Shown here: one piece after another, positions 34,525 to 44,361 of the stretch
Numbering within the stretch: position 1 is the stretch's first letter
How the letters are laid out: each line of letters opens with the position of its first letter
Source: Prochlorococcus sp. AG-388-A01
GTDB lineage: Bacteria; Cyanobacteriota; Cyanobacteriia; PCC-6307; Cyanobiaceae
Direction of reading: 5' to 3'
Assembly: GCA_003279945.1 (NCBI GenBank)
Contig: QCGK01000006.1
Location: forward strand, 27,562-91,561
DNA length: 64,000 bases
Translations under genes and position numbers: made by a program
Notes under the pieces: model-generated
Seen by the model: only the letters and a program-made list of their open reading frames with translations
What the model was told of the DNA's origin: nothing
Databases searched by the model: none

Positions 34525-35898
34525 ATGGAAGAAAAAAATTCTTTTTTAAATGAAAAGATCGACCTCAAAAGTCCAAATAAAAATATCGTACCTATTACGA
34601 CATCCATTGGGAACGATGGGAAATTATCAATTGGTGGATGTTCTATTGAAGAATTAGTTAAAAAATATGATTCTCCTCTTTACATTTTGGATGAAGTCAC
34701 TTTAAGAAACTCTTGTAGAGCTTATAAAAAAGCCTTAGAAAAATATTATCCAGGAAAATCACTACCCATATATGCCTCTAAGGCAAATAGTTCTATCTTT
34801 ATGAGTAACCTTGTTTCATCAGAAGGTTTAGGACTTGATGCAGTTTCAGAAGGAGAACTATTAACGGCACTTAAAGGTGGGGTGCCTAATGAGAAAATTG
34901 TTTTTCATGGGAATAATAAATCAGACAAAGAAATAGAGTTTGCAGTTAGAAATAACATAAAAGTAATTGTAGATAATGATTATGACTTAGAAAGATTAGA
35001 GGTGCTATCAAATTCTTTTAATCGCAACTTAGAAATAATGATTCGCTTTACTCCTGGAATAGAATGCCACACACACGAATATATTAGAACAGGATCATTT
35101 GATAGTAAATTTGGTTTCGGAATTGAGTATTTAAAAATTTTATTTGCCAAAATCAGTAATACAAAACATCTAAAGTTAAAGGGGTTACATGCACATATTG
35201 GTTCCCAGATTTTTGAACTGGATCCTCATAAGGATCTGGGAGAAATAATGGTAAATGTTATTCTAAACGCAAAAAAATTTGGCCATGATATTGAAGAATT
35301 AAATGTTGGCGGAGGTTTAGGTATAAAATATACAGAAAAGGATGATCCCCCTTCAATTGAGGAATGGGTAAGAACAATTTCCACCTCAGTTGTTAAAGCA
35401 TGTAAAAAACATAATTTAGATTTACCTACACTGATGTGTGAGCCTGGAAGATCTATTGTCTCAACAGCCGGAATAACAATTTACAAAATTGGGGCTTTCA
35501 AAGAGATTCCAGGGATTAGAACATATTTATCTGTTGATGGTGGGATGAGTGATAATCCAAGACCAATAACATATCAATCAAATTATTCTGCATGTTTAGT
35601 AAGTAATCCCCATAATATTTATTCCAAAAATAAATATACTATCGCTGGCAAGCACTGTGAATCAGGAGATGTACTGTTTAAGGAGATAGAATTAGCAGAT
35701 TGCAAAACAGGAGATCTTATATGTGTTTTTGGTACTGGTGCATACAACAATTCAATGAGTTCTAATTACAACAGAATTCCAAGACCTGCGACTCTTTTAG
35801 TATGTAATGGTGAAGCGGAGATTATTCAAAAGAGAGAAAGTTCATTTGATCTTTTAAAATATGATGTCTTGCCTGATCGCTTTATTAAACAAAGTTAG
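34525..35898 (+). CDS. lysA: Diaminopimelate decarboxylase
   Basis: YASKANSS PLP-Lys motif, GGGLGIKY, CEPGRSIVSTAG, CESGDVL, GAYNNSMSSNYNR. Confidence 0.96.
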   Translation: MEEKNSFLNEKIDLKSPNKNIVPITTSIGNDGKLSIGGCSIEELVKKYDSPLYILDEVTLRNSCRAYKKALEKYYPGKSLPIYASKANSSIFMSNLVSSEGLGLDAVSEGELLTALKGGVPNEKIVFHGNNKSDKEIEFAVRNNIKVIVDNDYDLERLEVLSNSFNRNLEIMIRFTPGIECHTHEYIRTGSFDSKFGFGIEYLKILFAKISNTKHLKLKGLHAHIGSQIFELDPHKDLGEIMVNVILNAKKFGHDIEELNVGGGLGIKYTEKDDPPSIEEWVRTISTSVVKACKKHNLDLPTLMCEPGRSIVSTAGITIYKIGAFKEIPGIRTYLSVDGGMSDNPRPITYQSNYSACLVSNPHNIYSKNKYTIAGKHCESGDVLFKEIELADCKTGDLICVFGTGAYNNSMSSNYNRIPRPATLLVCNGEAEIIQKRESSFDLLKYDVLPDRFIKQS

Positions 35899-35926
35899 GT
35901 ACATTTAAATTAATTTTGTTTTTAAT

Positions 35927-36835
35927 GTGAATTTTTGGGGGATTATAAATTTAAAGCTTTTTTTAGACGTATTATTTGCTGTTGGTTTCGGACTTTTATT
36001 ATTTTCCAGAGTAAAAGAACAAAGGACATTATGGCTTTTAAGGGGCTATTTATTTTTAGTTTCAACTGCATGGTTTATTCAAAGATATGCATACCTTCCT
36101 CTTACATCCAAATTAATTGATGCTGTAGTCCTCGCTTGCTCGCTCTCTTTAGCGATACTTTGGCAAGGAGAGTTAAGAAGATTAATGGAATTATTAGGCA
36201 CTGGTAGGTTGGCTGTATTACTAGGCAATCCGCCCAAGGAATTTAGAGCAACATCAACGACTATTTCTAAGTTAGTTGATACTGCTGGTAAACTCTCCCA
36301 GAACAGAAGAGGTGCTTTAATCGTTGTCGATTTAGGGAGTGATTTAAGGCCTGAAGATTTTTTATATTCAGGAACAAATATTGAGGCTCAATTATCAACT
36401 GACCTTTTAATAAATCTTTTTGCAACAGATACACCATTGCATGATGGAGCAGTTCTTGTGAAAGGTAACAAAATAGTATCTGCGGGTGTAATACTTCCTC
36501 TCTCGAGGCAAGGAATTAGTAGATACGGCACAAGACATTTGGCTGCATTAGGAATTACAGAAAGATTTGATAGGTGTATTTGTATTGTTGTTTCTGAAGA
36601 GACAGGTACTTTATCATTAGCGAACCAGGGAAAACTCGAAAGACCAATTACAAGCAGCAGGTTACAAGAACTTCTTATAAATTTGATAGGGAATCAAAAT
36701 TCTATGGGAACAAGTAAAGCCTCTTTAAGTAAAAATGCTTTATCCCAAAAAACAAATCTAAGTGATAATATTATCAGTGAAATAAATGAAAAAGAGTCCA
36801 ATAAATCAGAGATATTTACTAACAAAAAGGATTAA
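35927..36835 (+). CDS. cdaA: Diadenylate cyclase (CdaA-type DAC domain), GTG start
   Basis: N-terminal TM segments; DAC motifs TPLHDGAVLV and GTRHLAALG. Confidence 0.92.
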   Translation: MNFWGIINLKLFLDVLFAVGFGLLLFSRVKEQRTLWLLRGYLFLVSTAWFIQRYAYLPLTSKLIDAVVLACSLSLAILWQGELRRLMELLGTGRLAVLLGNPPKEFRATSTTISKLVDTAGKLSQNRRGALIVVDLGSDLRPEDFLYSGTNIEAQLSTDLLINLFATDTPLHDGAVLVKGNKIVSAGVILPLSRQGISRYGTRHLAALGITERFDRCICIVVSEETGTLSLANQGKLERPITSSRLQELLINLIGNQNSMGTSKASLSKNALSQKTNLSDNIISEINEKESNKSEIFTNKKD

Positions 36836-36838
36836 ATA

Positions 36839-37645
36839 ATGAGTTTAGAAAAAATAATTGACAAGAAAAAAAAAGACTTATCCACAAAAATTGATAAGCA
36901 AAAAGTGCCTGAACATGTAGCAATAATTATGGACGGTAATGGGAGATGGGCAACTAAAAAGGGCTTACCTAGATCATATGGTCATAACAAAGGGGTTAAT
37001 GTCTTAAAAGAGATAATTAAAGCATCAAAAAAATTAGGTTGCAAGGTACTCACTGTTTATGCATTTTCAACAGAGAATTGGACAAGACCAAAGAAAGAAG
37101 TTGATTTCCTTATAAATCTTTTTGCTGAAGTTTTAAAAAACGAAATTGAAGAGATTCATCAAGAGTATATTAAAATGAAATTTATCGGAGATTTAACTCC
37201 GTTCCCCGAAAAATTAAAAAAAATAATCTTTAGCTCAGAATCTTTAACTAAAAATAACAAGACTTTTTTATTAAATGTTTGTGTCAATTACGGAGGTAGA
37301 CAAGAAATAGTAAAGGTCGCAAAAGAACTAGCATTAAAATCATCTTCTGGAGAAATTAATCCAAGTGAAGTTAATGAAGAATTATTTAATTCAGAATTGT
37401 TAACTCAAGGAATTAAGGATCCAGAATTACTTATAAGAACTAGTGGAGAAAAAAGGATAAGTAACTTTCTTTTATGGCAATTAGCTTATTCAGAAATTTA
37501 CATATCTGATGTACTGTGGCCAGACTTTAATGAGTTTGAATTTCATAAGGCAATAATTGATTACCAATCGAGAAATAGACGTTTCGGCGGTATAGAATCA
37601 TTACCAAATGAATCATCTTTTGAAGATTCTAAATGTTCTTCCTAA
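36839..37645 (+). CDS. uppS: Isoprenyl transferase (undecaprenyl diphosphate synthase family)
   Basis: VAIIMDGNGRWATKKGLPRSYGHNKGV, YAFSTENWTRPKKEV, DPELLIRTSGEKRISNFLLWQLAYSE. Confidence 0.96.
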   Translation: MSLEKIIDKKKKDLSTKIDKQKVPEHVAIIMDGNGRWATKKGLPRSYGHNKGVNVLKEIIKASKKLGCKVLTVYAFSTENWTRPKKEVDFLINLFAEVLKNEIEEIHQEYIKMKFIGDLTPFPEKLKKIIFSSESLTKNNKTFLLNVCVNYGGRQEIVKVAKELALKSSSGEINPSEVNEELFNSELLTQGIKDPELLIRTSGEKRISNFLLWQLAYSEIYISDVLWPDFNEFEFHKAIIDYQSRNRRFGGIESLPNESSFEDSKCSS

Positions 37646-37651
37646 CAAAAA

Positions 37652-38659
37652 ATGACCAAGTCGAATAATCAGTTATTAAGAGAAATTAGGTTCAATTGGA
37701 ATAAAGAAGAGATATTGGAAATACTAAATATGCCTCTTATTGACTTGATGTGGGAAGCACAAACAGTACACAGGAAATTCAATAAGTACAAAATCCAATT
37801 AGCTTCATTATTTAGCGTAAAAACTGGTGGATGTGAGGAAAATTGTTCGTATTGTAGTCAATCAATTTATAGCGCTAGCGAAATCAAAAGTCATCCACAA
37901 TTTCAAGTTGGAGAGGTTTTGGCCAGAGCTCGAATAGCAAAAAATGAAGGTGCAGATAGATTTTGTATGGGCTGGGCATGGAGAGAAATTAGAGATGGTA
38001 AATCTTTTAATGCAATGTTAAAGATGGTAAGTGGAGTGAGAGCTCTAGGAATGGAAGCCTGCGTTACTGCTGGGATGCTTACAGAAGAACAAGCTTCCAG
38101 ACTAGCTGATGCAGGTTTGACAGCGTACAATCATAATCTTGATACTAGTCCTGAGCATTATAAAAATATTATTACAACTAGAACTTATCAAGACAGACTA
38201 GATACTATCAAAAGAATAAGAAATGCAGGAATAAATGTTTGTTGCGGAGGAATAATAGGCTTGGGTGAAACTAATGGCGATAGAGCATCTCTTTTGGAAG
38301 TGCTTTCAAACATGAATCCACACCCTGAAAGTGTTCCTATAAATTCATTAGTAGCTATTGAAGGTACTGGCTTAGAAGATAATCAAGAAATTGATTCTAT
38401 TGAAATGATAAGGATGATAGCTACAGCAAGAATTCTTATGCCTAAAAGTAAAATAAGATTAAGTGCAGGACGAGAAAAACTCTCAAAAGAAGCCCAAATT
38501 TTATGTTTTCAATGTGGTGCAAATTCAATTTTTTATGGAGATGAGTTACTCACAACTTCAAATCCATCTTTTCAATCAGATAGAAAACTTCTTAAAGAGG
38601 TTGGAGTATCATTTAACAAAGATTTTGAAACTTGTGAAAAAACATTATCTTCTTTATGA
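37652..38659 (+). CDS. bioB: Biotin synthase
   Basis: [17 protein letters not shown] radical-SAM motif, [12 protein letters not shown]. Confidence 0.97.
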   Translation: MTKSNNQLLREIRFNWNKEEILEILNMPLIDLMWEAQTVHRKFNKYKIQLASLFSVKTGGCEENCSYCSQSIYSASEIKSHPQFQVGEVLARARIAKNEGADRFCMGWAWREIRDGKSFNAMLKMVSGVRALGMEACVTAGMLTEEQASRLADAGLTAYNHNLDTSPEHYKNIITTRTYQDRLDTIKRIRNAGINVCCGGIIGLGETNGDRASLLEVLSNMNPHPESVPINSLVAIEGTGLEDNQEIDSIEMIRMIATARILMPKSKIRLSAGREKLSKEAQILCFQCGANSIFYGDELLTTSNPSFQSDRKLLKEVGVSFNKDFETCEKTLSSL

Positions 38660-39603
38660 AAGGAAAAAATTATAAAATAGTTTCTCTTTATTCTTTCTTC
38701 CCATTTCAAGAAAACTTAATTCTTGATCTAAAAAATAAATTGTTAGAAATTGAAAATGAAAACGATCTTTCAGGTTTATTAATTTTTGCAAATGAGGGTA
38801 TTAATGGAACTATTTGTGCATATAAAAATGTAATTGATATTGTTATCAATTTACTTAAAAGTTATGCCGATAATAGAAATTTGAATATAAAAGTAAACTT
38901 TTCAAAAAAGAAAATCTTTAAAAAATTAAAAATAAAAATCAAGAAAGAAATAGTTACCATGGGTGTCCCTGAAATAAATCCTCAACAAGATAATGGGACT
39001 TATATTGACTCAGCTAATTGGAATAAATTAATCAAAAATCAAAATACAATAGTCATTGATACTAGAAATCATTATGAGGTTTCTGTAGGAACATTTCAGA
39101 ATTCTATAAACCCAAATACAAGTAACTTTAGTGAATTCCCAAAGTGGGTAGATGATCATTTAGATACCCATTTAGAAAATAAAGATTCTGCAAACATAGC
39201 CATGTTTTGTACTGGAGGTATCAGATGTGAAAAAGCTACTAGTTTATTGAAAAAGAAAGGTTATAAAAATATCTATCATCTGCAAGGGGGAATTCTGCAA
39301 TACCTTGATGATGTAACAGAAGAAAAAAACTTATTTGAAGGTGAATGTTTTGTTTTTGATAAAAGAGTTGCCTTAGATCATGAATTAGAAAAAGGTTCTT
39401 ATTCCATTTGTCATGCATGTGGGATGCCAGTTTCAATTCAAGATCAAAAAAGAAAAGAATATAGAGAGGGTATACAATGTCATTTCTGCATAAATCAATT
39501 CAGTGATGATGATAGAAAGAGATTTGAAGAAAGACAAAAACAGATCGATAGATTAAAAGTAGAAAATCAAAAATCTATAAAAACTAATTTTCCAAAATTA
39601 TGA
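38656..39603 (+). CDS. trhO: Rhodanese-related tRNA uridine hydroxylase (TrhO/YceA family)
   Basis: [13 protein letters not shown], rhodanese [15 protein letters not shown], active loop [14 protein letters not shown]-terminal Cys motifs CHACGMP...CHFC. Confidence 0.88.
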   Translation: MKGKNYKIVSLYSFFPFQENLILDLKNKLLEIENENDLSGLLIFANEGINGTICAYKNVIDIVINLLKSYADNRNLNIKVNFSKKKIFKKLKIKIKKEIVTMGVPEINPQQDNGTYIDSANWNKLIKNQNTIVIDTRNHYEVSVGTFQNSINPNTSNFSEFPKWVDDHLDTHLENKDSANIAMFCTGGIRCEKATSLLKKKGYKNIYHLQGGILQYLDDVTEEKNLFEGECFVFDKRVALDHELEKGSYSICHACGMPVSIQDQKRKEYREGIQCHFCINQFSDDDRKRFEERQKQIDRLKVENQKSIKTNFPKL

Positions 39604-40100
39604 GAGTTGAAGAACTAGAAAAATTATCAGGTATTATTGGGTTAGTAATTAAAATTCAAGTTAGAGAAACTCTTGGATTATGTTTTTTTAGAATCGTTAT
39701 AGCAGAACAGAAAGATAACATCATTAAGATTTGGGCCGAAATGAAAGGTTGGACTTATTTAAATAAACAAGGTATTCAGCTTGATACATTAAGAATCCTT
39801 AGTAAGGCCCCGGCTTTTGTTTCAGAATTAATATGGGCAACAACTATGGCTTGGGCAATTGAAAAAAAATCAAGCAACAAAGCAAGACTTTTAGCTATTT
39901 TTGATAGTGAAGGATATAGTAAAAAACTTGTAAGATATTTCAGGTTAATAGGCTTCAAAATTTTGAAAGAAGTTGGTTCTAGCCCAGTAGATCTTTTATT
40001 AAGATTGGTCTGGGGAGGCGCAGGTACACTAATGGAAGGGGAATGTATTTCCATATTGAAAAAAATTGAAAAGAAACTCTCTTTAATTGAAGAAAGTTAA
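39600..40100 (+). CDS. Conserved hypothetical protein (GNAT-like fold possible)
   Basis: 166 aa, 4-nt ATGA overlap with upstream gene supports translation; function not recognised. Confidence 0.55.
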   Translation: MRVEELEKLSGIIGLVIKIQVRETLGLCFFRIVIAEQKDNIIKIWAEMKGWTYLNKQGIQLDTLRILSKAPAFVSELIWATTMAWAIEKKSSNKARLLAIFDSEGYSKKLVRYFRLIGFKILKEVGSSPVDLLLRLVWGGAGTLMEGECISILKKIEKKLSLIEES

Positions 40101-40996
40101 CCCGCATGATAACTACTTCTAACTAATGGACCAGAAGATACTTTCTTGAATCCTAATTCCTTAGAGAAGCGATATAAATATTCAAACTCTGATGGATCCC
40201 AATATTTCTTTACTGCCAAATGATTTAATGAGGGCCTTAAATATTGGCCGATTGTAATTTGATCACAATGTATTTTTTTAAGATCATAAATTGTATATTT
40301 TATTTCATCCAATGTTTCCCCAAGACCTAACATAATGCCTGATTTTGTTTGAATATGAGGAGCAATATCTTTTGACTTTTTTAGTAAACTTAATGATTTT
40401 TTATAATTTGCGCCTCTCCTAACTTCTTTTTGTAGTCTTTCCACAGTTTCAAGATTGTGATTAAAGCAAATTGGATCTTTTTCTAAGATCATTTTCAATC
40501 TTTCGGTCTGAAGATCATTAGTTTCATTAAAATTTTTGCCTCCTCCCCATAAATCTGGAGTCAAAACCTCTATTTTTGTAGTTGAATTAATCTTTCTAAT
40601 CTCATTAATTGTGGATATAAACAAATTTGCACCATGATCAGGAAGATCATCTCTAGCTACAGATGTTAAAACAACGTATTTCAAATTTAGTACTTTCACT
40701 GCTTCAGCGACTTGAATACATTCATCTTTATTTATTGAACTAGGTCTTCCTTTGTTTACCTGACAGAATGCACAAGAACGAGAACATATCGATCCACCGA
40801 GCAAAAAAGTGGCTGTTCCTGAGGCATAACATTCTGCTCTATTTGGACATCTTGCTTCTTCACAAATGGTATGAATATTTGACTTTTTGATAAGTGTTTG
40901 TATTGTTTCGAAATCTGAAGCTTTACTAATAGGAAACTTTATCCAAGAAGGAAGCCTTAATATTTTTTCATGCTTGGTTAGATTTTTTTGTCTCAT
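40097..40996 (-). CDS. lipA: Lipoyl synthase
   Basis: CEEARCPNRAECYASGTATFLLGGSICSRSCAFCQVNKGRP, both LipA Cys motifs. Confidence 0.96.
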   Translation of the reverse strand: MRQKNLTKHEKILRLPSWIKFPISKASDFETIQTLIKKSNIHTICEEARCPNRAECYASGTATFLLGGSICSRSCAFCQVNKGRPSSINKDECIQVAEAVKVLNLKYVVLTSVARDDLPDHGANLFISTINEIRKINSTTKIEVLTPDLWGGGKNFNETNDLQTERLKMILEKDPICFNHNLETVERLQKEVRRGANYKKSLSLLKKSKDIAPHIQTKSGIMLGLGETLDEIKYTIYDLKKIHCDQITIGQYLRPSLNHLAVKKYWDPSEFEYLYRFSKELGFKKVSSGPLVRSSYHAG

Positions 40997-40998
40997 TT

Positions 40999-41598
40999 CT
41001 AAGTTAGTTTTGTTCTTCCTTCTAAGGCCCTAGCAAGTGTAACTTCATCTACATATTCAAGTTCACTGCCCATTGGGAGACCATAGGCAATCCTCGTAAC
41101 TTTAGTAAAAGGTGCTAACAATTTTCCAATGTAAAGGCTTGTTGTGTCTCCCTCAACACTTGGGGTCAATGCCAATATGATCTCATCAATTTCAGATTTA
41201 CTTACTCGTTCTACTAGGCTTCTAATTTCTAAAAGTTCAGGGCCAACAGAATCCATTGGAGATATTAAACCACCAATAACGTGATAAACACCTTTAAATT
41301 CCCTAGCACGTTCTAAAGCAAGTAAATCTTTTGTTTCTGCGACTACACAGATTAGTTTTTGGTTTCTTTCAGTATTTCTACAAATTTCACATTCATCTTC
41401 TGAAGTCAAATTAAAGCATTTTTTACAACGACCTACATTACTACGAGCTTCTAACAATGCATTTGAGAAATCTCTTATTGTACTTTCAGGTTGTTTTAAA
41501 ATGAACAAGGCTAATCTTTGAGCTGTTCTTGGACCAATCCCTGGAAATTTCTCAAAATGACCAATTAATTTTGAAAGTGGTTTTGTATAAGTAATCAA
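40999..41598 (-). CDS. recR: Recombination protein RecR
   Basis: [18 protein letters not shown]4 zinc motif [16 protein letters not shown], Toprim [15 protein letters not shown]. Confidence 0.96.
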   Translation of the reverse strand: MITYTKPLSKLIGHFEKFPGIGPRTAQRLALFILKQPESTIRDFSNALLEARSNVGRCKKCFNLTSEDECEICRNTERNQKLICVVAETKDLLALERAREFKGVYHVIGGLISPMDSVGPELLEIRSLVERVSKSEIDEIILALTPSVEGDTTSLYIGKLLAPFTKVTRIAYGLPMGSELEYVDEVTLARALEGRTKLT

Positions 41599-41701
41599 AA
41601 TTAAACTATTTCTAGAAATAATTTAGACGCAAAATTCTGAATTGCCATAATTGTTTGCTTTTAATGTCTTATTATGTCTTTAGTTAGTAATTTCAAACAA
41701 A

Positions 41702-42259
41702 ATGAAAAATATTAAATTTAACCCTTTCAAATATTTATTTTTGATTTTTTTATGTTTAATACTTAGTGCTTGTAGTGGAGGTCTCAATGCAGGATTAGAA
41801 GCTTATCAAAGTCCTGATGGAAGGTATGCCTTTTTATATCCAACAGGATGGACCAGAGTAAAAGTCGATGGGGGACCTGAAATTATTTTTCATGATTTAA
41901 TCAATAGCAATGAGACATTAAGTTTAGTGATTTCTGATGTAAATAAAGAAGTTCAATTAGAGCAATTGGGAAGCCCAGGTGAAGTAGGTCAAACATTAAT
42001 TGATAAAGTAATTGCTCCTGAAGGTTCAGGCAGAAAGGTGGAACTTATAAATGCTAACAAGAGGGAGGCATCCAATCATATTTTCTATGATTTAGAGTAT
42101 GAACTAAATTTAAATGAACAGGCCAGACACGAACTGGCTACTGTCGTAATTGATAGAGGAACACTTTATACCTTTGCTGTAGGAACAAATGAAGAGAGAT
42201 GGAATAAAGTTGATGGCATGTTTAGTAATGTAGTTGAATCATTTAACTTTCTAATATAG
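41702..42259 (+). CDS. PsbP-like (CyanoP) lipoprotein
   Basis: Lipobox LILSACSGG, YQSPDGRYAFLYPTGWTRVKVDGGPEIIFHDLI typical of PsbP/CyanoP. Confidence 0.85.
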   Translation: MKNIKFNPFKYLFLIFLCLILSACSGGLNAGLEAYQSPDGRYAFLYPTGWTRVKVDGGPEIIFHDLINSNETLSLVISDVNKEVQLEQLGSPGEVGQTLIDKVIAPEGSGRKVELINANKREASNHIFYDLEYELNLNEQARHELATVVIDRGTLYTFAVGTNEERWNKVDGMFSNVVESFNFLI

Positions 42260-42275
42260 TTTTAGAAATTTTATA

Positions 42276-44048
42276 CTAAATACCTACTTGAACATTCCAC
42301 AAATCTGCATATATTTTGTTGAGTTTTAATAGGTTTTCATGTTTTCCACTTTCAACTAATTTACCTTTATCAATAACAATAATATTGTCAGCATTTTTTA
42401 TAGTGCTTAATCTATGAGCTATTACTATAGTTGTTCTTTCTTTTGTGATTTTAGATAATGATTTTTGAATTAAAGCCTCTGTCTCATTATCGACTGATGC
42501 TGTTGCCTCATCTAATATTAATATTGGAGCATCCTTTAAAACAGCTCTAGCCAAAGCAATTCTTTGACGTTGTCCGCCTGAGAGCCTTTGGCCCCTTTCT
42601 CCCACTATAGTTTTATAACCATCTGGTAATTGTTCAATAAATTTATGAGCTTCTGCAATCTTCGAAGCTTTAATGATGTCTTTAAAACTTGGATTTATTG
42701 AGCCATAAGCAATATTTTCTTGTACAGTGCCATGAAATAAATAAGTTTCTTGACTTACTAAAGAAATACACTTTCTTAAATCCCTCAAATTTATTTCTTT
42801 AATAGAAATGCCATCCAAGGTTATTGACCCATTATTACATTCATAAATCCTAAGAAGTAATTTTATTATTGTACTTTTCCCAGAACCTGTTAAACCAACA
42901 ATTCCTAATGTTGAGTTATTTTTAATTTTAAAATTTATGTTTTTTAAAGTTAAATCTCGTCCCGGATAATTAAAATTTACATTATTAAAAATTATTTTTC
43001 CTTTGGTATCTTTGGGTTCAATTTTTATTTTCCCATTTTTTATTTTTATAGGCGTATCTATGAGATCAATTACTCTATTTATTGATGCCATAGATCTCTG
43101 AAAATCATCTAAAACATGCCCCAAAGTAGTTAAAGGCCATAATAATCTTTGTGTAATAAACACTAAAAAACTATAAGTACCTACATCAAGATTCTTGTTC
43201 CAAGTTTGGAAACCTCCAATTAATAGAATCGCTATAAAAGCAAATAATATTGCAAATCTTATAAGAGGAATAAAAGCAGAAGATAATTTTATTGCAGCTT
43301 TATTACTTCTTTGATAATCGAGACTTTCTTTATTTAATCTATTTAGTTCCCATTTTTCTTTAGTAAAACTTTTTATGGTCAGAATTCCACTTAAATTATT
43401 ATTAAGTCTTGATGCCAACAATCCAGCTTTATTTCTAACATCTCTATATTTTGGAGCAAGCTTTCTTTGAAATTTAATTGATCCTAAAAATATGATTGGG
43501 ATAGGAAAGAAAGCAAATAAAGCGATTTTTGGAGCAACAAAAATCATAGTACCCCCAATTATTAAGACAGTAATAAATAGCTGAATAATCTGATTAGCCC
43601 CTTGGTCTAGGAATCTCTCGAGTTGATTTATGTCATCATTTAAAATAGATAATAGTCTTCCTGTATTATCATTTTCAAAAAAATCCATATCTAATTCCTG
43701 GATATGCTCATAAGCTTTTATTCTTAATTTATGTTGCGATAGCTGAGCCAAATTTCTCCATAAAATCGAATATAAATATTCAAAGTAGGATTCACCAGAC
43801 CAAACTATTCCTGAAGCAAATGCAAGAAAAATTAATTGTGTTGGAACTTCTTTTATCCCAAAACCAGCAATCCATGAATTCTGTTCCTTTACAACGATAT
43901 CCACCGCAAGACCAATTATTACAGGTGGAGCTAAATCTAATATTTTATTAATTATAGAACTAAAAAAAGCAAAAAATAGTAACCTTCTTTCTTCAATCAG
44001 ATTCAAATAAAGTCTAATTATTGGATTTTGATTATTCTTAGACCTCAT
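42276..44048 (-). CDS. ABC exporter, fused TM and ATPase domains (MsbA/MDR-like)
   Basis: GLTGSGKSTIIKLLLR, LSGGQRQRIALARAVL, ILDEATASVD plus 6-TM N-terminal domain. Confidence 0.94.
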   Translation of the reverse strand: MRSKNNQNPIIRLYLNLIEERRLLFFAFFSSIINKILDLAPPVIIGLAVDIVVKEQNSWIAGFGIKEVPTQLIFLAFASGIVWSGESYFEYLYSILWRNLAQLSQHKLRIKAYEHIQELDMDFFENDNTGRLLSILNDDINQLERFLDQGANQIIQLFITVLIIGGTMIFVAPKIALFAFFPIPIIFLGSIKFQRKLAPKYRDVRNKAGLLASRLNNNLSGILTIKSFTKEKWELNRLNKESLDYQRSNKAAIKLSSAFIPLIRFAILFAFIAILLIGGFQTWNKNLDVGTYSFLVFITQRLLWPLTTLGHVLDDFQRSMASINRVIDLIDTPIKIKNGKIKIEPKDTKGKIIFNNVNFNYPGRDLTLKNINFKIKNNSTLGIVGLTGSGKSTIIKLLLRIYECNNGSITLDGISIKEINLRDLRKCISLVSQETYLFHGTVQENIAYGSINPSFKDIIKASKIAEAHKFIEQLPDGYKTIVGERGQRLSGGQRQRIALARAVLKDAPILILDEATASVDNETEALIQKSLSKITKERTTIVIAHRLSTIKNADNIIVIDKGKLVESGKHENLLKLNKIYADLWNVQVGI

Positions 44049-44058
44049 AAAATAACAA

Positions 44059-44352
44059 TTAAATTTTTCTATTATGATTTAACTTTTCTTTAGTTTCTAA
44101 TTTACATTTTGTTTTTGCATCTTGATGACTTGCAGTTTGTGTAAATTCTTCGTAGTAACATTCACATGTTTCATTCGCGATTTCTTCACTATATACCATT
44201 TCTGCTTTCAACATCTCCTCTTTGACACTCTGAAGACAAAATAATTTTATGAATGAATTTTGATTGGTTTGGGCTAAATAATAACTATCAAAAGAGTTTA
44301 ATAGGATTACCAGATTCACAAAAATAAATAATTTATATTTGCTAGCTTTCAT
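44059..44352 (-). CDS. Small hypothetical secreted Cys-containing protein
   Basis: 97 aa, hydrophobic N-terminal segment, then Cys residues (LFCLQ, CECYY, KCKL). Confidence 0.45.
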   Translation of the reverse strand: MKASKYKLFIFVNLVILLNSFDSYYLAQTNQNSFIKLFCLQSVKEEMLKAEMVYSEEIANETCECYYEEFTQTASHQDAKTKCKLETKEKLNHNRKI

Positions 44353-44361
44353 TCTCTATAC

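Noticed and set aside
35935-36120. Plus ORF of 61 aa overlapping the diadenylate cyclase start
   Set aside because: Out of frame inside a convincing DAC gene.
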